A stretch of DNA of 10,834 nt from Porogramme epimiltina (GCA_900155495.1 FTLJ01001615.1:1-10834); one strand, 5' to 3'. Shown: positions 1-8,015, counted from the stretch's first letter. Program-made: numbers and translations. The notes: generated by a model from the sequence alone, not told the origin.

Positions 1-59
1 CCATAACAGGACAGGAACGTTAGACACAGGACTCCAGACCACCATCACCTTCTCGCCGG

Positions 60-103
60 GCCCATCCAGCAGTACAAAAGTCTACCGTGCACTTCTGCTG
101 ACC
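60..103 (+). promoter_or_regulatory. Candidate core promoter of Zn2Cys6 copy A
   Basis: A TATA-like TACAAAAG lies at 73-80, followed by a pyrimidine-rich stretch and an ATG at 104. Copy B has the same arrangement: ATAAATAAG at about 8070-8078 and an ATG at 8100, so the TATA-to-ATG spacing is 31 versus 30 nt. The match between two otherwise diverged upstream regions is the main support. The transcription start is inferred, not seen. Confidence 0.4.
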
Positions 104-129
104 ATGCCCCTATCCCACTACCTCTCCCA

Positions 130-1367
130 ATGCCCACCCCTACCGATCTACACAATCAGAGATCCTCAATGCAGCAATGTCCTGATGCTCACCGTGTCTC
201 TCACTTTGTTGCCAAATCTGACACCACCGAAGGTCAAGTTCCGCATGCTCGTACCACCCGTGCAGACGAATTTCACGAGCTTGGTAAAATACAAGAATAT
301 CCTTGGATTACCATAATGTGCCATGAATAACCGTCTGGGTGACAGATCCCCTTATGGGTGCGTCGGAACAGCCCCAGCAAATAGCCCATGCCGCTTTGAC
401 CATGAGTCAGTTTTCTGCCAAAGGTGAGGTGAAATCATCTTCTGGTGTTCTCATAGGGGGTCTTTTTTTGACTTCTCCCTTGTGATTTTCGTGTCTTCGC
501 TTCGAGTTGGCTTTTCAGCCACTGATAATACGTGTTTTCTCTGCGTAGTTACTATCCCACCAGGAGGCAACAGGATGCATGCCGTGACACGCCGTTCTCG
601 CACACCGGCTCAGCATGGCATACTCAACACCGGTACCACGACCATTACCAAACGTCGTTACGCTGCTGCAGTACGTTTCCAAGTTGTTACAAACGTTACA
701 TGTCTGACCGATGCATTCTACTTATTAGTGTGTCAACTGTAGAGATGCAAAGAAGACATGCGATCGTGGCCGCCCGTGCTCTAGGTGTCTTTCTAAGGGC
801 ATAAGCGATACATGCTGTTATTTCCCTCGACGGTCTTCTGGAAAGGGCAAGATCGCTAACACTACGTTGCCTCCCCCTGTTCGCGGACGAATGCACGGAC
901 TATGTTGCATCACGTGTGGACGTAAGCACTATCCTATCGTATTTATGGGCGTAGTTGATGTTTTTGAATTATATACACTACTAGAACCTGTTCCGACCTT
1001 TGATACCACCTTGACCAACAATGCCCCAACGCAACTCCATCAGTCACTGATCAGACACGAACCGGAGTCCGTCGCCTACCCGCAACTCTCCGCAGATGGT
1101 GCCTTTCCATCGACGTCGATGAGTTCCCAGTATGTTGGCGCAGCCCCGACGGAAAACCACCCATGGGTCTCTTCTGAGGGCTTCGGGTTTCAAACATATG
1201 CCGAGGTTGACATGTCGTCGATCAACTACTCCCCCCAATTTCCCTCCTTCCCATCACAGGCGTTTGGCGAGGGATCCACGTCCTACCCGAGTTGCCACAA
1301 CGTTGGGCCGGGCATCTCCCCACACTGGAGACTCGGAGAGGGTCTTCCGGATAGCAACTATGCATAG
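130..1367 (+). CDS. Zn2Cys6 (GAL4-type) transcription factor, copy A, six exons
   Basis: Predicted fungal zinc binuclear-cluster DNA-binding regulator, presumably nuclear; target genes unknown. Proposed exons: 130-178, 233-283, 346-423, 549-670, 729-921, 985-1367, giving about 291 aa. The introns (54, 62, 125, 58, 63 nt) have GT...AG ends and phases 1,1,1,0,1. From about residue 101 the cysteines follow C-x2-C-x6-C-x5-C-x2-C-x8-C (CVNCRDAKKTC, then CDRGRPCSRC and CC), the GAL4-type pattern, with basic residues between the second and third Cys. A further CITC follows near the end of exon 5. The C-terminal half is rich in Ser, Pro, Asn and Gln, typical of an activation or linker region, and ends NYA. 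No fungal middle homology region is visible. The start at 130 was chosen because it aligns with the ATG at 8129 in copy B; ATG 169 is the alternative. The acceptor of intron 5 is doubtful: 922-984 has no in-frame stop and could be retained, giving 312 aa. Confidence 0.75.
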
Positions 1368-2290
1368 ATCAATCACCGGGCTTTTGTCATGTATGCGCAA
1401 TTGCCAACTGGTGAGCTACGTTTTGGACGAATAGCAGGCACAAACTAATCCCTGTCATTTCAGCTCGATACCAAGTATCGCCGCCAAATTTCTTCGCCCT
1501 CTTGGCGCTTTTCCGCCGATACGCTTTATCCGTTGCTGTCTCCGTCGTGATCTCGCTTCCCCCAATGCCTTTTTTTCGTTTGACAGTGTTCTTGATGTTA
1601 TGAATTTGCGATTGCCAATGACTTCCACACATATCGACCACAAAGATTCTCAAAGTTGTAAATTTCCAGAGTAACTCTACGATACGTCGATGAACACACA
1701 AATTACATTTTATTCCTTGTTCTAAATGCCCCAAGCCAGTCTCCAAATGTTCACTCTAAGCTAATTGTTGCGACTTATAACCGTAAATGCGCATCTGACA
1801 CCATGCCGTCTCCCCGGTTCTATATCCGCATCCAATTCCGCGCCTTTCAGGCATTTTCCAGCCTCCCTGTTATTCACCCAAGATACATTCATATCGGCAC
1901 CATTGCTTGCGTCATGTCTCGCGCGAGCTGAGCAACGAGTGAGCACTCGGCGTGTTGTCTCGCTCAACAACAGTCGCGTCATCGAGAGACTCGCTTAGCG
2001 GCGCACCAATGTTCCTGAAGTCGTTTACCCTTGACCAAGCGGGTCGCCAAAAGCGCCGCCTGCCGGCCTAGCTGGCGGGCGCCCCTCGGGGCCCGTGCCG
2101 CGTCCTCCACTGCATTATTCTCGGCTTCTGTCCAGCGACCTCCTCGTCTTCCGCACTCTGTAGCTACCTAGTCGTTCATGCCTACCATAAGGCTCGGCCC
2201 TCAAGGGCAATACATACGGATACCAAAAAAAAGCGGGTCGCCAACTCTCCGGCCACAACACAGGAAGAGTTGGGCAAGTTAGCGCAGAGT
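1368..2290. other. No supported gene
   Basis: This stretch follows the stop codon of copy A. Open frames exist on both strands, the longest a 119-codon minus-strand frame at 1387-1746 opened by TTG, but none shows a recognisable domain, a clear ATG or convincing splice signals. Around 2060-2100 the sequence becomes GC-rich with a small GCCCC-TC-GGGGC stem. A stop-free plus-strand frame at 2072-2386 runs antisense across the membrane-protein relic and is probably a shadow of it. Confidence 0.5.
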
Positions 2291-2296
2291 TGCCTT

Positions 2297-2450
2297 CTAG
2301 AGGTGGAGAAAGAAAGTAGTAGGGAAGACGTCGGCACAGCTGTGGAAACGTTATACGCAAACCAGTACTGCCACCCAGACTGGTGAGGACGCAGACATTC
2401 TTACGTTGTCGAAGTAAACCCGGATCACAAAGAGAACGAAGTCCTGAGCA
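2297..2450 (-). pseudogene. Relic of the DUF6533-like membrane-protein gene at the right end
   Basis: Two consecutive exon pieces match the minus-strand gene at 10022-10834. First, after a CAG acceptor, 2410-2450 reads DFVLFVIRVYFDN, against DFVLFEVWPYFDQ at 10605-10565; the nucleotide match is 29 of 38, and two differences are silent third positions. Second, after a CCACAG acceptor, 2339-2300 reads ADVFPTTFFLHL, aligning without gaps to TNIFLYRFMLNL at the same distance from the splice site. An in-frame TAG at 2299-2297 replaces the conserved Arg codon. The intron between the pieces (2340-2409) contains GTAAGA and an ATAAC branch-like site, but its phase does not join the two frames. Together these signs indicate a decayed paralogue. 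Minus-strand open frames at 2512-2709 and 2706-3023 could be earlier exons, but no homology supports that. Confidence 0.55.
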
Positions 2451-2451
2451 C

Positions 2452-3290
2452 AGTGAGGCACCGCTTCCCCTAGTACAATACTAAATTGACGAGACGTTAG
2501 GTTTTAGCGTACTACTGTACGTCTCGGTGAGGATCGTCGAATCGTAAGATAGGACCGCAGCTTCTACAGGGATCTACGTTAGAGCCCCCCGCGCTGGCAT
2601 ACCTCTCCAGGGGCAAAAGGTATGACGACATCAATAGGTGTTTGGAGAAGGCAATTGTTCCGCTCGCCTTATCATAGAAATGGGGTATGGTGGCAGAGCG
2701 CTCAATCATAGCGGTATCGCGCGTGGAGAAGAAGATCTGCGTCGCGGATCGTCATTGCCACATGCGCTGTACGTCGTGTCATGAGAAGGTCTTCTACTGA
2801 GGTGGTATCCGGGGAGTTGCATGAGGAGCCATAGGAGTTCCACACTCTCGTAGGGACCCAAGCGAAGGTACTGCTTAACGGAGGCAGCAACGCTACACCA
2901 GATATTCGCGGAACTAGATGGAATGCAACACCGAGTGAGATTCAAAAAGTGAAGCTCGGATAGTGGGCAGAGGCAGAACTGACATCCGCCTGCAAGAAGA
3001 AAAGTTTTCTCTTGCAGTATCATCTGGGTGATCAGAAGGGGGAATTCGAACGGATAGGTAAAGCTATGAGTGTGCGGGGTAGGGGCCTAGGAGATGATGA
3101 TATCCATGGGAGACTCAAGCATGAGAGGGGAACAGGCATAACTGAGTGAACGAGGCAAAGCACTAGCGACCACGTTGGATACTGGCGGGCGTCTCATTCA
3201 CTGCTTCAGGGACGGAAATGGGCCTGGGGCAGTGTCTTTGGGAGGGAATCCGTGTCTATTGGTAGGCGGACGAGGTTGATATTGCCTTGC
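2452..3290. other. Unresolved region with competing open frames
   Basis: The longest frame is on the minus strand at 2706-3023 (about 105 codons, start ATG), with another at 2512-2709 that also begins ATG. On the plus strand, short protein-like stretches occur in changing frames, for example at 2530-2676 and 2955-3028, each ending in a stop. No domain is recognised. The minus strand is slightly favoured because the neighbouring relic lies on it, but the coding strand cannot be decided from sequence alone. Confidence 0.35.
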
Positions 3291-3380
3291 AGGTAGTCTC
3301 GTGACCAGACGTTCGGAGCTCGAATCGGAAACGANNTCGTTTCCGATTCGAGCTCCGAACGTCTGGTCACGAGACTACCT
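3291..3380. repeat. Perfect 44-nt inverted repeat around an NN gap
   Basis: The arm at 3291-3334 is the exact reverse complement of the arm at 3337-3380, with two undetermined bases at 3335-3336. Identity ends sharply at AGGTAG/CTACCT. A perfect palindrome centred exactly on ambiguous bases suggests an assembly or scaffold join, or a real palindrome whose tip could not be sequenced. Open frames crossing it on both strands are mirror images of each other and should not be read as genes. Confidence 0.95.
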
Positions 3381-4105
3381 CTCCCCTTCTGACGCAACCA
3401 TGTCTGCTCTTCGTGCTCTTTGCCAGAACGCCCTCTCGATCCCTCGTTCCTCCCTACTTCAAATGGCTTTCACAGTCGTCAGCGCCATGCTCGTGGCGAT
3501 CTAGAAGGCTTCTCCAGCGTCTGTGTGCCGTCTCCGCAAAGGTACTTGTGCGTCCCTCCATGTTCGAGCCCACGCCTCGGTCGTTGTGAAGCCAATACTT
3601 ACTGACTAAATGCTCCTTCATAGCCGAAGCCGTGCTGTTACATTGCTTCACGGATGAGCCGAAACACGAGGTTTGATGTCGTTGCGGCGAACTCTGGGTC
3701 CTCGGGGATCATCATAGCGGTATATTGACTGTGGGTCGTCAAGGCTTCTTGCTCCCTAGGGCGTAGAATGCTCATCGCGCTATAGACTGAGGACGCCGCT
3801 GGTATGAATGGGGTTTTCATGAGGAAGCTTGGTAGCGGAGAGTACGTATCTGCCGTGCTGTGTCCGATGTGACTGCGGGCTGACTATTGGACCAGTGTCA
3901 AAGAGACTTCTTCGAACGCCGGCATCCACGGAGTGCGGGAGGTTGAGATTTGGGAAGGGCGAGGGAAGGACGGAAGGACAAGGGAATCTGGGGCGCTCCC
4001 CGTGCTCTGTCCGTAGTTCGTTTTCACACACCAAGGTGCGTTTCCCGATCATACGATATATACCTTGCACGTTTGTCCTAACTTCAGCCTTTTCCTTGTC
4101 TCCAG
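3381..4105 (+). other. Possible upstream exons and introns of the gene at 4106-4591
   Basis: Several splice-like signals on the plus strand suggest transcription. A possible intron at 3541-3623 has a TACTGACTAA branch and ends TCATAG. Another at about 3718-3785 is GTATAT...CTATAG and joins two protein-like stretches in the same frame (ending GSSGIIIA, then beginning TEDAAGMNG). A third, at 4036-4105, is GTGCGT...CTCCAG with a CCTAAC branch. An ATG at 3400 opens a short frame to 3504. The intermediate exons cannot be joined in one frame without guessing: frame 1 at 3829-4035 connects directly to 4106, but frame 0 looks more protein-like at 3906-4016. A minus-strand frame at 3638-3820 competes with this reading. 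Confidence 0.35.
3649..3690. repeat. Diverged short repeat, copy 1 of 2
   Basis: The 30 nt at 3661-3690 match 5981-6010 at 26 positions, with a shared run GAAACACGAGG and a shared run TTGCGGCGA. Weaker similarity extends 12 nt upstream. Both copies are in the same orientation. On the minus strand the two copies read similar peptides (AATTSNLVF and AAMTSVLVF), which hints at a common coding ancestor. Confidence 0.5.
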
Positions 4106-4591
4106 GCGGATGTTTTTGGCGCGCCGATGAGCGACGTGATCTGTCAAGAGGGGATGCCTCCTGTAGGGAACGACCCATACTCCAACGATGCTCAGATCTG
4201 GACCAGGACTGGAAGACTATCTACAATCTCAGACGTATGTCGTTGCCTCGCGACGCCCCGTTTTGTTCTTAACTTCGCGCTTTAATTTCAGCTGTCAACG
4301 CTCGACACTTTGCTGCAGCATGAGTTCGGCAACTTCTTCCTGGAAGCGGGACCAATTGGAGCCTCGCGCACATTGTACCTTCGTACACGCCAAAGAATAA
4401 ATGGTTTGTATTAACATCTCTGAAACACTACACTATTCTCACGAATGGCTCGTTCTATTGCAGTAGAACATGAACCACTTTGGCGTCAAAGACTTAGCAG
4501 AGGAGTACTCCCCAGGGGCGTATATTCTGCGAGCTGCGACCGCCCCCTCAGTGCGCGCGCGCGGGGACCAAGTCACATGCATCCTAGCTAG
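4106..4591 (+). CDS. Spliced gene of unknown function (3' exons)
   Basis: Three exons join in one frame: 4106-4234, 4292-4403 and 4464-4591. The introns are 4235-4291 (GTATGT...TTTCAG, CTTAAC branch) and 4404-4463 (GTTTGT...TTGCAG). The last junction splits a codon after its first base, and the frame then stays open to TAG at 4589-4591. A 70-nt intron at 4036-4105 with a CCTAAC branch probably precedes the first of these exons, so the 5' end lies upstream. If instead the ATG at 4127 is the start, the protein has 115 aa. The product is hydrophilic, with stretches such as GRLSTISDLSTLDTLLQHEF and GPIGASRTLYLRTRQRI. I recognise no family, signal peptide or membrane segment. The minus strand also has a long frame here (3780-4178), but it lacks comparable splice coherence. 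Confidence 0.5.
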
Positions 4592-5005
4592 GAGGCGCGA
4601 TCGGGGCCACGGACGCTTGCTCGGTCCCGATTATGCTTGTTCTGGTCGCGCGTTGTTATGCCCCTCCCCGCCCCCCCTGCGCCATGTTGAGGCCCACCAC
4701 TCTCTTGCATTCGCACCGCATCCTTCATCAACTAGTTTTTTGACAGCGCAGACGGGGCACAAATTCAGCGCCTATCAAACCGCTCGTGCAAACCTGTGCA
4801 CTGGTGGAACGCCTGGGTTTCTTCCACCTCGTCACTCTTCGTCGTAGGCGCGTACTGTGTACGCTTCAGACGCTGCTCCCGCCAACAACGCCTCCGGGCC
4901 GGGTCATCCGCACCCTCCCTGTCCTTACACCTGATCATCGAGGTAAGACTTTGGTTCACACTTCAGTTTTTATGGTTGAGACTAACGAAGGGCGTACCTC
5001 TACAG
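4592..5005 (+). other. Transcribed-looking region with a strong intron at 4943-5005
   Basis: After the stop of the preceding gene comes pyrimidine-rich DNA. The intron candidate at 4943-5005 is the best isolated one in the window: donor GAG|GTAAGA, branch ACTAAC at 4981-4986 and acceptor CTACAG, with 20 nt from branch to AG. The plus-strand frame entering it (open from about 4786, ending in codon GAT CAT CGA G) continues after it as EPTTLTPHAAL and stops at 5113. This gives a short Pro/Ser-rich protein of no known family. The intron could also lie in a 5' untranslated region. Confidence 0.4.
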
Positions 5006-5526
5006 AACCCACCACGCTAACTCCGCATGCCGCGCTCATATCTTCGTCACCGCCCCCTCGCGGCAATGCGCGCCCTCGACCCCTCGCCCTGGCCGCGTCT
5101 CTCACAGCCCAGTAGCTCCCAGTGCGCCTACGTCGATGCACGTGCCTCAGTCATATCCCAATCAGCCCGCTCTGCCGCTCTTCCTACTCCGAACCATCTC
5201 CCATCTCTCTTTCCCGGTCCCCATCGGAAGCCGTTTCCGCATCCTCCGCGTCTCCATCCTGTCTGCCCCACGCCTGCACCCCAACCCGCGGCCGAAGCCG
5301 CACAGGAACGACAGCTCACCTCTGGGCCGCGAAAGTGCGACAGGCGGCTCCGCACTACGCGCAAGGTCCCGTGCGCGAAGGGCGAGCCCGCGGGCATGCC
5401 TCTGTCGGGCGGATGCGGCACAAGTTGCGGCAGTGTGGTGGCCCGCGGGGTGCATCGCGAGGAGAGCGGGCGCGAACCCCCCGCAGTCGTTCGGGGCTCG
5501 ACGTGAGGTGCTGGGAGGGAGCGAAG
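5006..5526. other. GC-rich block open in most reading frames
   Basis: Stop codons are scarce here. Plus-strand frames are open at 5027-5506, 5122-5652 and 5136-5615, and minus-strand frames at 5128-5421 and 5162-5650. All translations are low-complexity mixtures of Pro, Ser, Arg and Ala, as expected when GC-rich DNA is read in any frame. No domain or consistent splice pattern lets me choose one. At most, this is the Pro/Ser-rich part of a gene whose frame I cannot fix. Confidence 0.4.
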
Positions 5527-5652
5527 ATGAAAGCAACGCGAAGGGTGCGGGGAGTGGGTATTGTGTTCGCCGCTCTCGCCGCTGTATGCGGGTCACTTGT
5601 ATGGACGCAGGATAGCCTTGGTAAGGCGGTGGATGAATCTGGACTTGCATGA
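5527..5652 (+). CDS. Possible short ORF or first exon with signal-anchor-like N-terminus
   Basis: An ATG at 5527 starts a 41-codon frame. The N-terminus is basic (MKATRRVRG) and is followed by a hydrophobic run of about 17 residues (VGIVFAALAAVCGSLVW), the pattern of a signal peptide or single membrane anchor. A GTAAGG donor at 5621 would cut the frame after TQDSL, so this may be the first exon of a longer gene. No downstream exon could be joined convincingly; an acceptor GTCCAG near 5691 leads to an early stop. No homologous family is recognised. Confidence 0.25.
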   Translation: MKATRRVRGVGIVFAALAAVCGSLVWTQDSLGKAVDESGLA

Positions 5653-5968
5653 TGCGCCGGCGCGTGGAATTCCGGGCATCGACTCGTCCAGAAGGATCCG
5701 AGCTGGTCGGCGTATGATGCTATTCTCTAAGGTGACAGAAGACATGTGGCGACATGGTGCGGCGGAAAGATGCGACATCGCAGCCCTCTCACCAGTAGGG
5801 AGGCCCGCCTGGTATGGATAGAAGCAAGGTCATTGCGCACAGGGCCAGGTGGGCGAGCGGAGCAGTGCGGGCATCAGGACCACAATGCTCAGTCTGCGTT
5901 ACGGCGCAAGGTGTTCGATTGCAGCTCCCGTGTGCTAAGTTTACGATAACACCAGCGCAGAAGGCCAC
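5653..5968. other. No supported gene
   Basis: Only short overlapping frames on both strands are present, none with a domain or splice support. Confidence 0.45.
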
Positions 5969-6010
5969 CACGAAGCACTTGAAACACGAGGACTGACGTC
6001 ATTGCGGCGA
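5969..6010. repeat. Diverged short repeat, copy 2 of 2
   Basis: This is the partner of 3649-3690, with 26 of 30 identical positions in the core (5981-6010) and the same orientation. The flanking sequence beyond about 42 nt is not recognisably similar. Confidence 0.5.
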
Positions 6011-6872
6011 TCAAGGTCGCAACGCGCCGCTCCTTGTGCTGGAGAACCACATGATGTGACAGAGATGATGGCATATCCAAAGGCTATTAGACGAGAACCT
6101 CCGAGTTCCCCGGCCGGAGCGATAGCAGTAGAGTTGCAGCGCAGCCTTGGTGGCCAGCGTGGAAAAGCAAAGAACGGCGTTTAGGACTGATTCCGGGCCG
6201 GTGGGACGACGGCAAAGGAGGAAATGAGCAGGTGCCGCATGTTGCGGCACTCTCGCTGCTAGATGTTTCAGGCCCCAGCCTGGAGGGACTTGGGCGCGCA
6301 CGTGGACTCCAGCACCGAGAGCAAGCCTCGGCATGATCACTAATCCCTCTGATCTAGTAATTTTATCCAGAATTCCACATCCATCCTTGGTAGCCCTGCA
6401 GAGCTCTATCTAGCTTTTGCATCTAGTCTCGGGTTATATCCCGGTACTATGCCCCAATCCCTGAGCGTGTAGCTCAATTCCGACTAAATGGGACACAATA
6501 CGGGCTTGAGTCGCAGTATGCATGAACGTGATAAGGCACGTGTTTAGTTATAGTTTCAGACATGTCGTAGTCACTCCCTCCCTTCGCAACATCACCCTGT
6601 CTACGCAGTCTCCGAATCGGATGGCATCATCCTCATAGAGACTTCTCAGAACTCAAATGGTACACTAGTGTTTCCCAAAATGCGCCAGCGGGGCCGCGCA
6701 ACGACAGTGTGCACTCCGTGCGAATCAGGCTGCCGTCTCACGATAGATTAATATCCAGCAGGCAATCGAGCGTACGTCGCTTTTCGTCTCTCTCGTGTCC
6801 TTTTCATGAGCGCCAGCACTCCCTCAAATTTTATAATGCTCCCGGTGGTACCCACTAGACTTCTAACCTCCA
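6011..6872. other. Intergenic, nothing recognised
   Basis: The minus-strand frame at 6011-6340 has no recognisable domain. From 6341 to 6872 no open frame of 60 codons occurs on either strand. The sequence is of mixed composition and shows no clear transposon ends, RNA gene or array. Confidence 0.5.
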
Positions 6873-7337
6873 ATGTCCTCTACGACGGCAACACTACCCT
6901 CATCGGTTGCACATTCGTCCAGAACATCTCCTGGTGATTCACACTCCCCTCATGCGATCCGGATGCTCTCTCAATCGCTTTTTCCAAAGGGCCTCAGTCA
7001 ATATCTCCTCCTTACATTCAATCGCGGATGGAAACCTCTCTTTGACATTTGTCTGTGCAGAAACACGAGATCACGCAGGCGCACATCGTCATATCGCGGG
7101 AGCGGATTCAGTATGCTCCCAAAACATGACGAGTCATTCTCTTGTTGGTTTGTGACTGTTATGGTCAATGCATTGGAAGGTTCAGGCGACATTGAAGTGG
7201 CCGATGAAGAGATGGCAGGGGTGAGCGCTGAAGGGTTCGTGAAAAGTGGGGACTCTGTGGGGGTAACCAAGAGTCCAATCTCGGCGAAGGCAAAGGGGAC
7301 AAAGGATGGAGCTGGATGGAATGTTGAGGCGAGCTAG
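6873..7337 (+). CDS. Hypothetical ORF, 154 codons, coding strand uncertain
   Basis: An ATG-initiated frame of 154 residues with a Ser/Thr/Pro-rich start and a Gly/Asp/Glu/Lys-rich end (for example ALEGSGDIEVADEEMAG). No domain, signal peptide or membrane segment is visible. The minus strand carries a competing stop-free stretch of about 113 codons, from a possible CTCTAG acceptor near 7337 down to 6998. It reads as a Ser/Pro-rich protein tail (TPAISSSATSMSPEPSNALT). In GC-balanced fungal DNA, such a Ser/Pro-rich exon typically produces a Gly/Glu-rich antisense shadow, so the minus reading may be the true one. Neither has homology I can name. Confidence 0.25.
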   Translation: MSSTTATLPSSVAHSSRTSPGDSHSPHAIRMLSQSLFPKGLSQYLLLTFNRGWKPLFDICLCRNTRSRRRTSSYRGSGFSMLPKHDESFSCWFVTVMVNALEGSGDIEVADEEMAGVSAEGFVKSGDSVGVTKSPISAKAKGTKDGAGWNVEAS

Positions 7338-7495
7338 AGGCTTGCGTAGCGCTCTCATTTGTGCACACCAGCTTTACGCACCATCATGGACACGTTAGCA
7401 CGGTTTGTTCATCACTACATGTGGTACTCTACCATCATGCTTTTAAGATTTCTAGTTATTATTATCCACGGGGCGGCCAATGACAGTCACAAATT
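7338..7495. other. Short AT-rich intergenic stretch
   Basis: No frame or motif is supported here. Confidence 0.4.
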
Positions 7496-7888
7496 ATGGA
7501 GTGCATCGCACACATAGCCATGATCATGAACGTGTTCCAATCGAACGATGCGGCTTCTCCATCCGAAACACAGACGTGCGTGGAGCATCCTGTGTTATTT
7601 ATGCCCCTGGTAGCCTCATTGAAGTACTTCAATACAAAAGACTGTAGTAGCACATGCTCGAATCAGGGATGGAACCCATATTCTGCAGGTCTACTATCGT
7701 GCTTGAACAGGGTTTTTTTTGTTCAGAACGATGTATTTTATCCCTGCTGCCACTATACAAAGATCCTGCGTGTATCCAGGGAAAGCATAGTAGCTGTAGT
7801 TTACATTGAGTTTGCAGGGCGAACAACGAATGGGCATAAATATCAGTATGTACAGTCCATGCATATGGTTCACGCACCGGCCGGATAA
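7496..7888 (+). CDS. Hypothetical ORF, 130 codons, doubtful
   Basis: An ATG-initiated frame ending in TAA at 7886-7888. It is Cys-, Met- and Asn-rich, lies in AT-richer DNA, contains a run of eight T at about 7712-7719 within its coding sense, and matches no family I know. Two overlapping minus-strand frames (7629-7877 and 7694-7936) are equally plausible or implausible. Its codon composition differs from that of the regulator genes. I list it only because it begins with ATG and exceeds 120 codons. Confidence 0.15.
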   Translation: MECIAHIAMIMNVFQSNDAASPSETQTCVEHPVLFMPLVASLKYFNTKDCSSTCSNQGWNPYSAGLLSCLNRVFFVQNDVFYPCCHYTKILRVSRESIVAVVYIEFAGRTTNGHKYQYVQSMHMVHAPAG

Positions 7889-7938
7889 ATAGACGCCCGC
7901 CGCGGGATGCCTCCTAGGCGCGGCGAGTCCGAACAAGG

Positions 7939-8015
7939 TTCAGTCATTAGCGCGCACGAAAATAAAGTTTCCGTGTGCCGGTTAAACTTTATTTTCGTGC
8001 GCGCCAATGACTGAA
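7939..8015. repeat. Long near-perfect hairpin (32-nt arms, 13-nt loop)
   Basis: The arms at 7939-7970 and 7984-8015 are reverse complements at 31 of 32 positions. The one difference (A against G) could still form a G-U wobble pair in one RNA strand. The loop is 7971-7983. It lies about 55 nt upstream of the TATA-like element of copy B. No clear target-site duplication flanks it. It could be a miniature inverted-repeat element, a fold-back product of template switching, or a precursor of small RNA. Each arm also contains AATAAAG or its complement. Confidence 0.9.

Noticed and set aside
1387..1746. 119-codon minus-strand open frame
   Set aside because: It opens with TTG, has no domain or splice signals, and lies in the presumed 3' flank of copy A.
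2072..2386. Plus-strand stop-free frame ending in a protein-like stretch (TTQEELGKLAQSCLLEVEKE)
   Set aside because: It has no ATG near its start and runs antisense to the membrane-protein relic, whose homology to 10022-10834 explains the region better.
2680..2790. Plus-strand reading with clustered Cys and His (ICVADRHCHMRCTSCHEK) resembling a SET/MYND protein fragment
   Set aside because: The frame is short, ends in TGA, lacks the later zinc-binding residues, and the flanking frames do not join. The resemblance is from general pattern only.
3206..3504. Open frames on both strands crossing the NN gap
   Set aside because: Their shared peptide is the mirrored inverted repeat, so the frames are artefacts of the palindrome.
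2705..3723. Shared 13-mer ATCATAGCGGTAT at 2705-2717 and 3711-3723
   Set aside because: About one exact 13-mer match is expected by chance in a window of this length, and similarity does not extend.
6465..6535. Stretch resembling tRNA box A and B sequences (TAGCTCAATTC and GGCTTGAGTCG)
   Set aside because: No acceptor stem or anticodon arm can be drawn and the invariant TTC of box B is missing.
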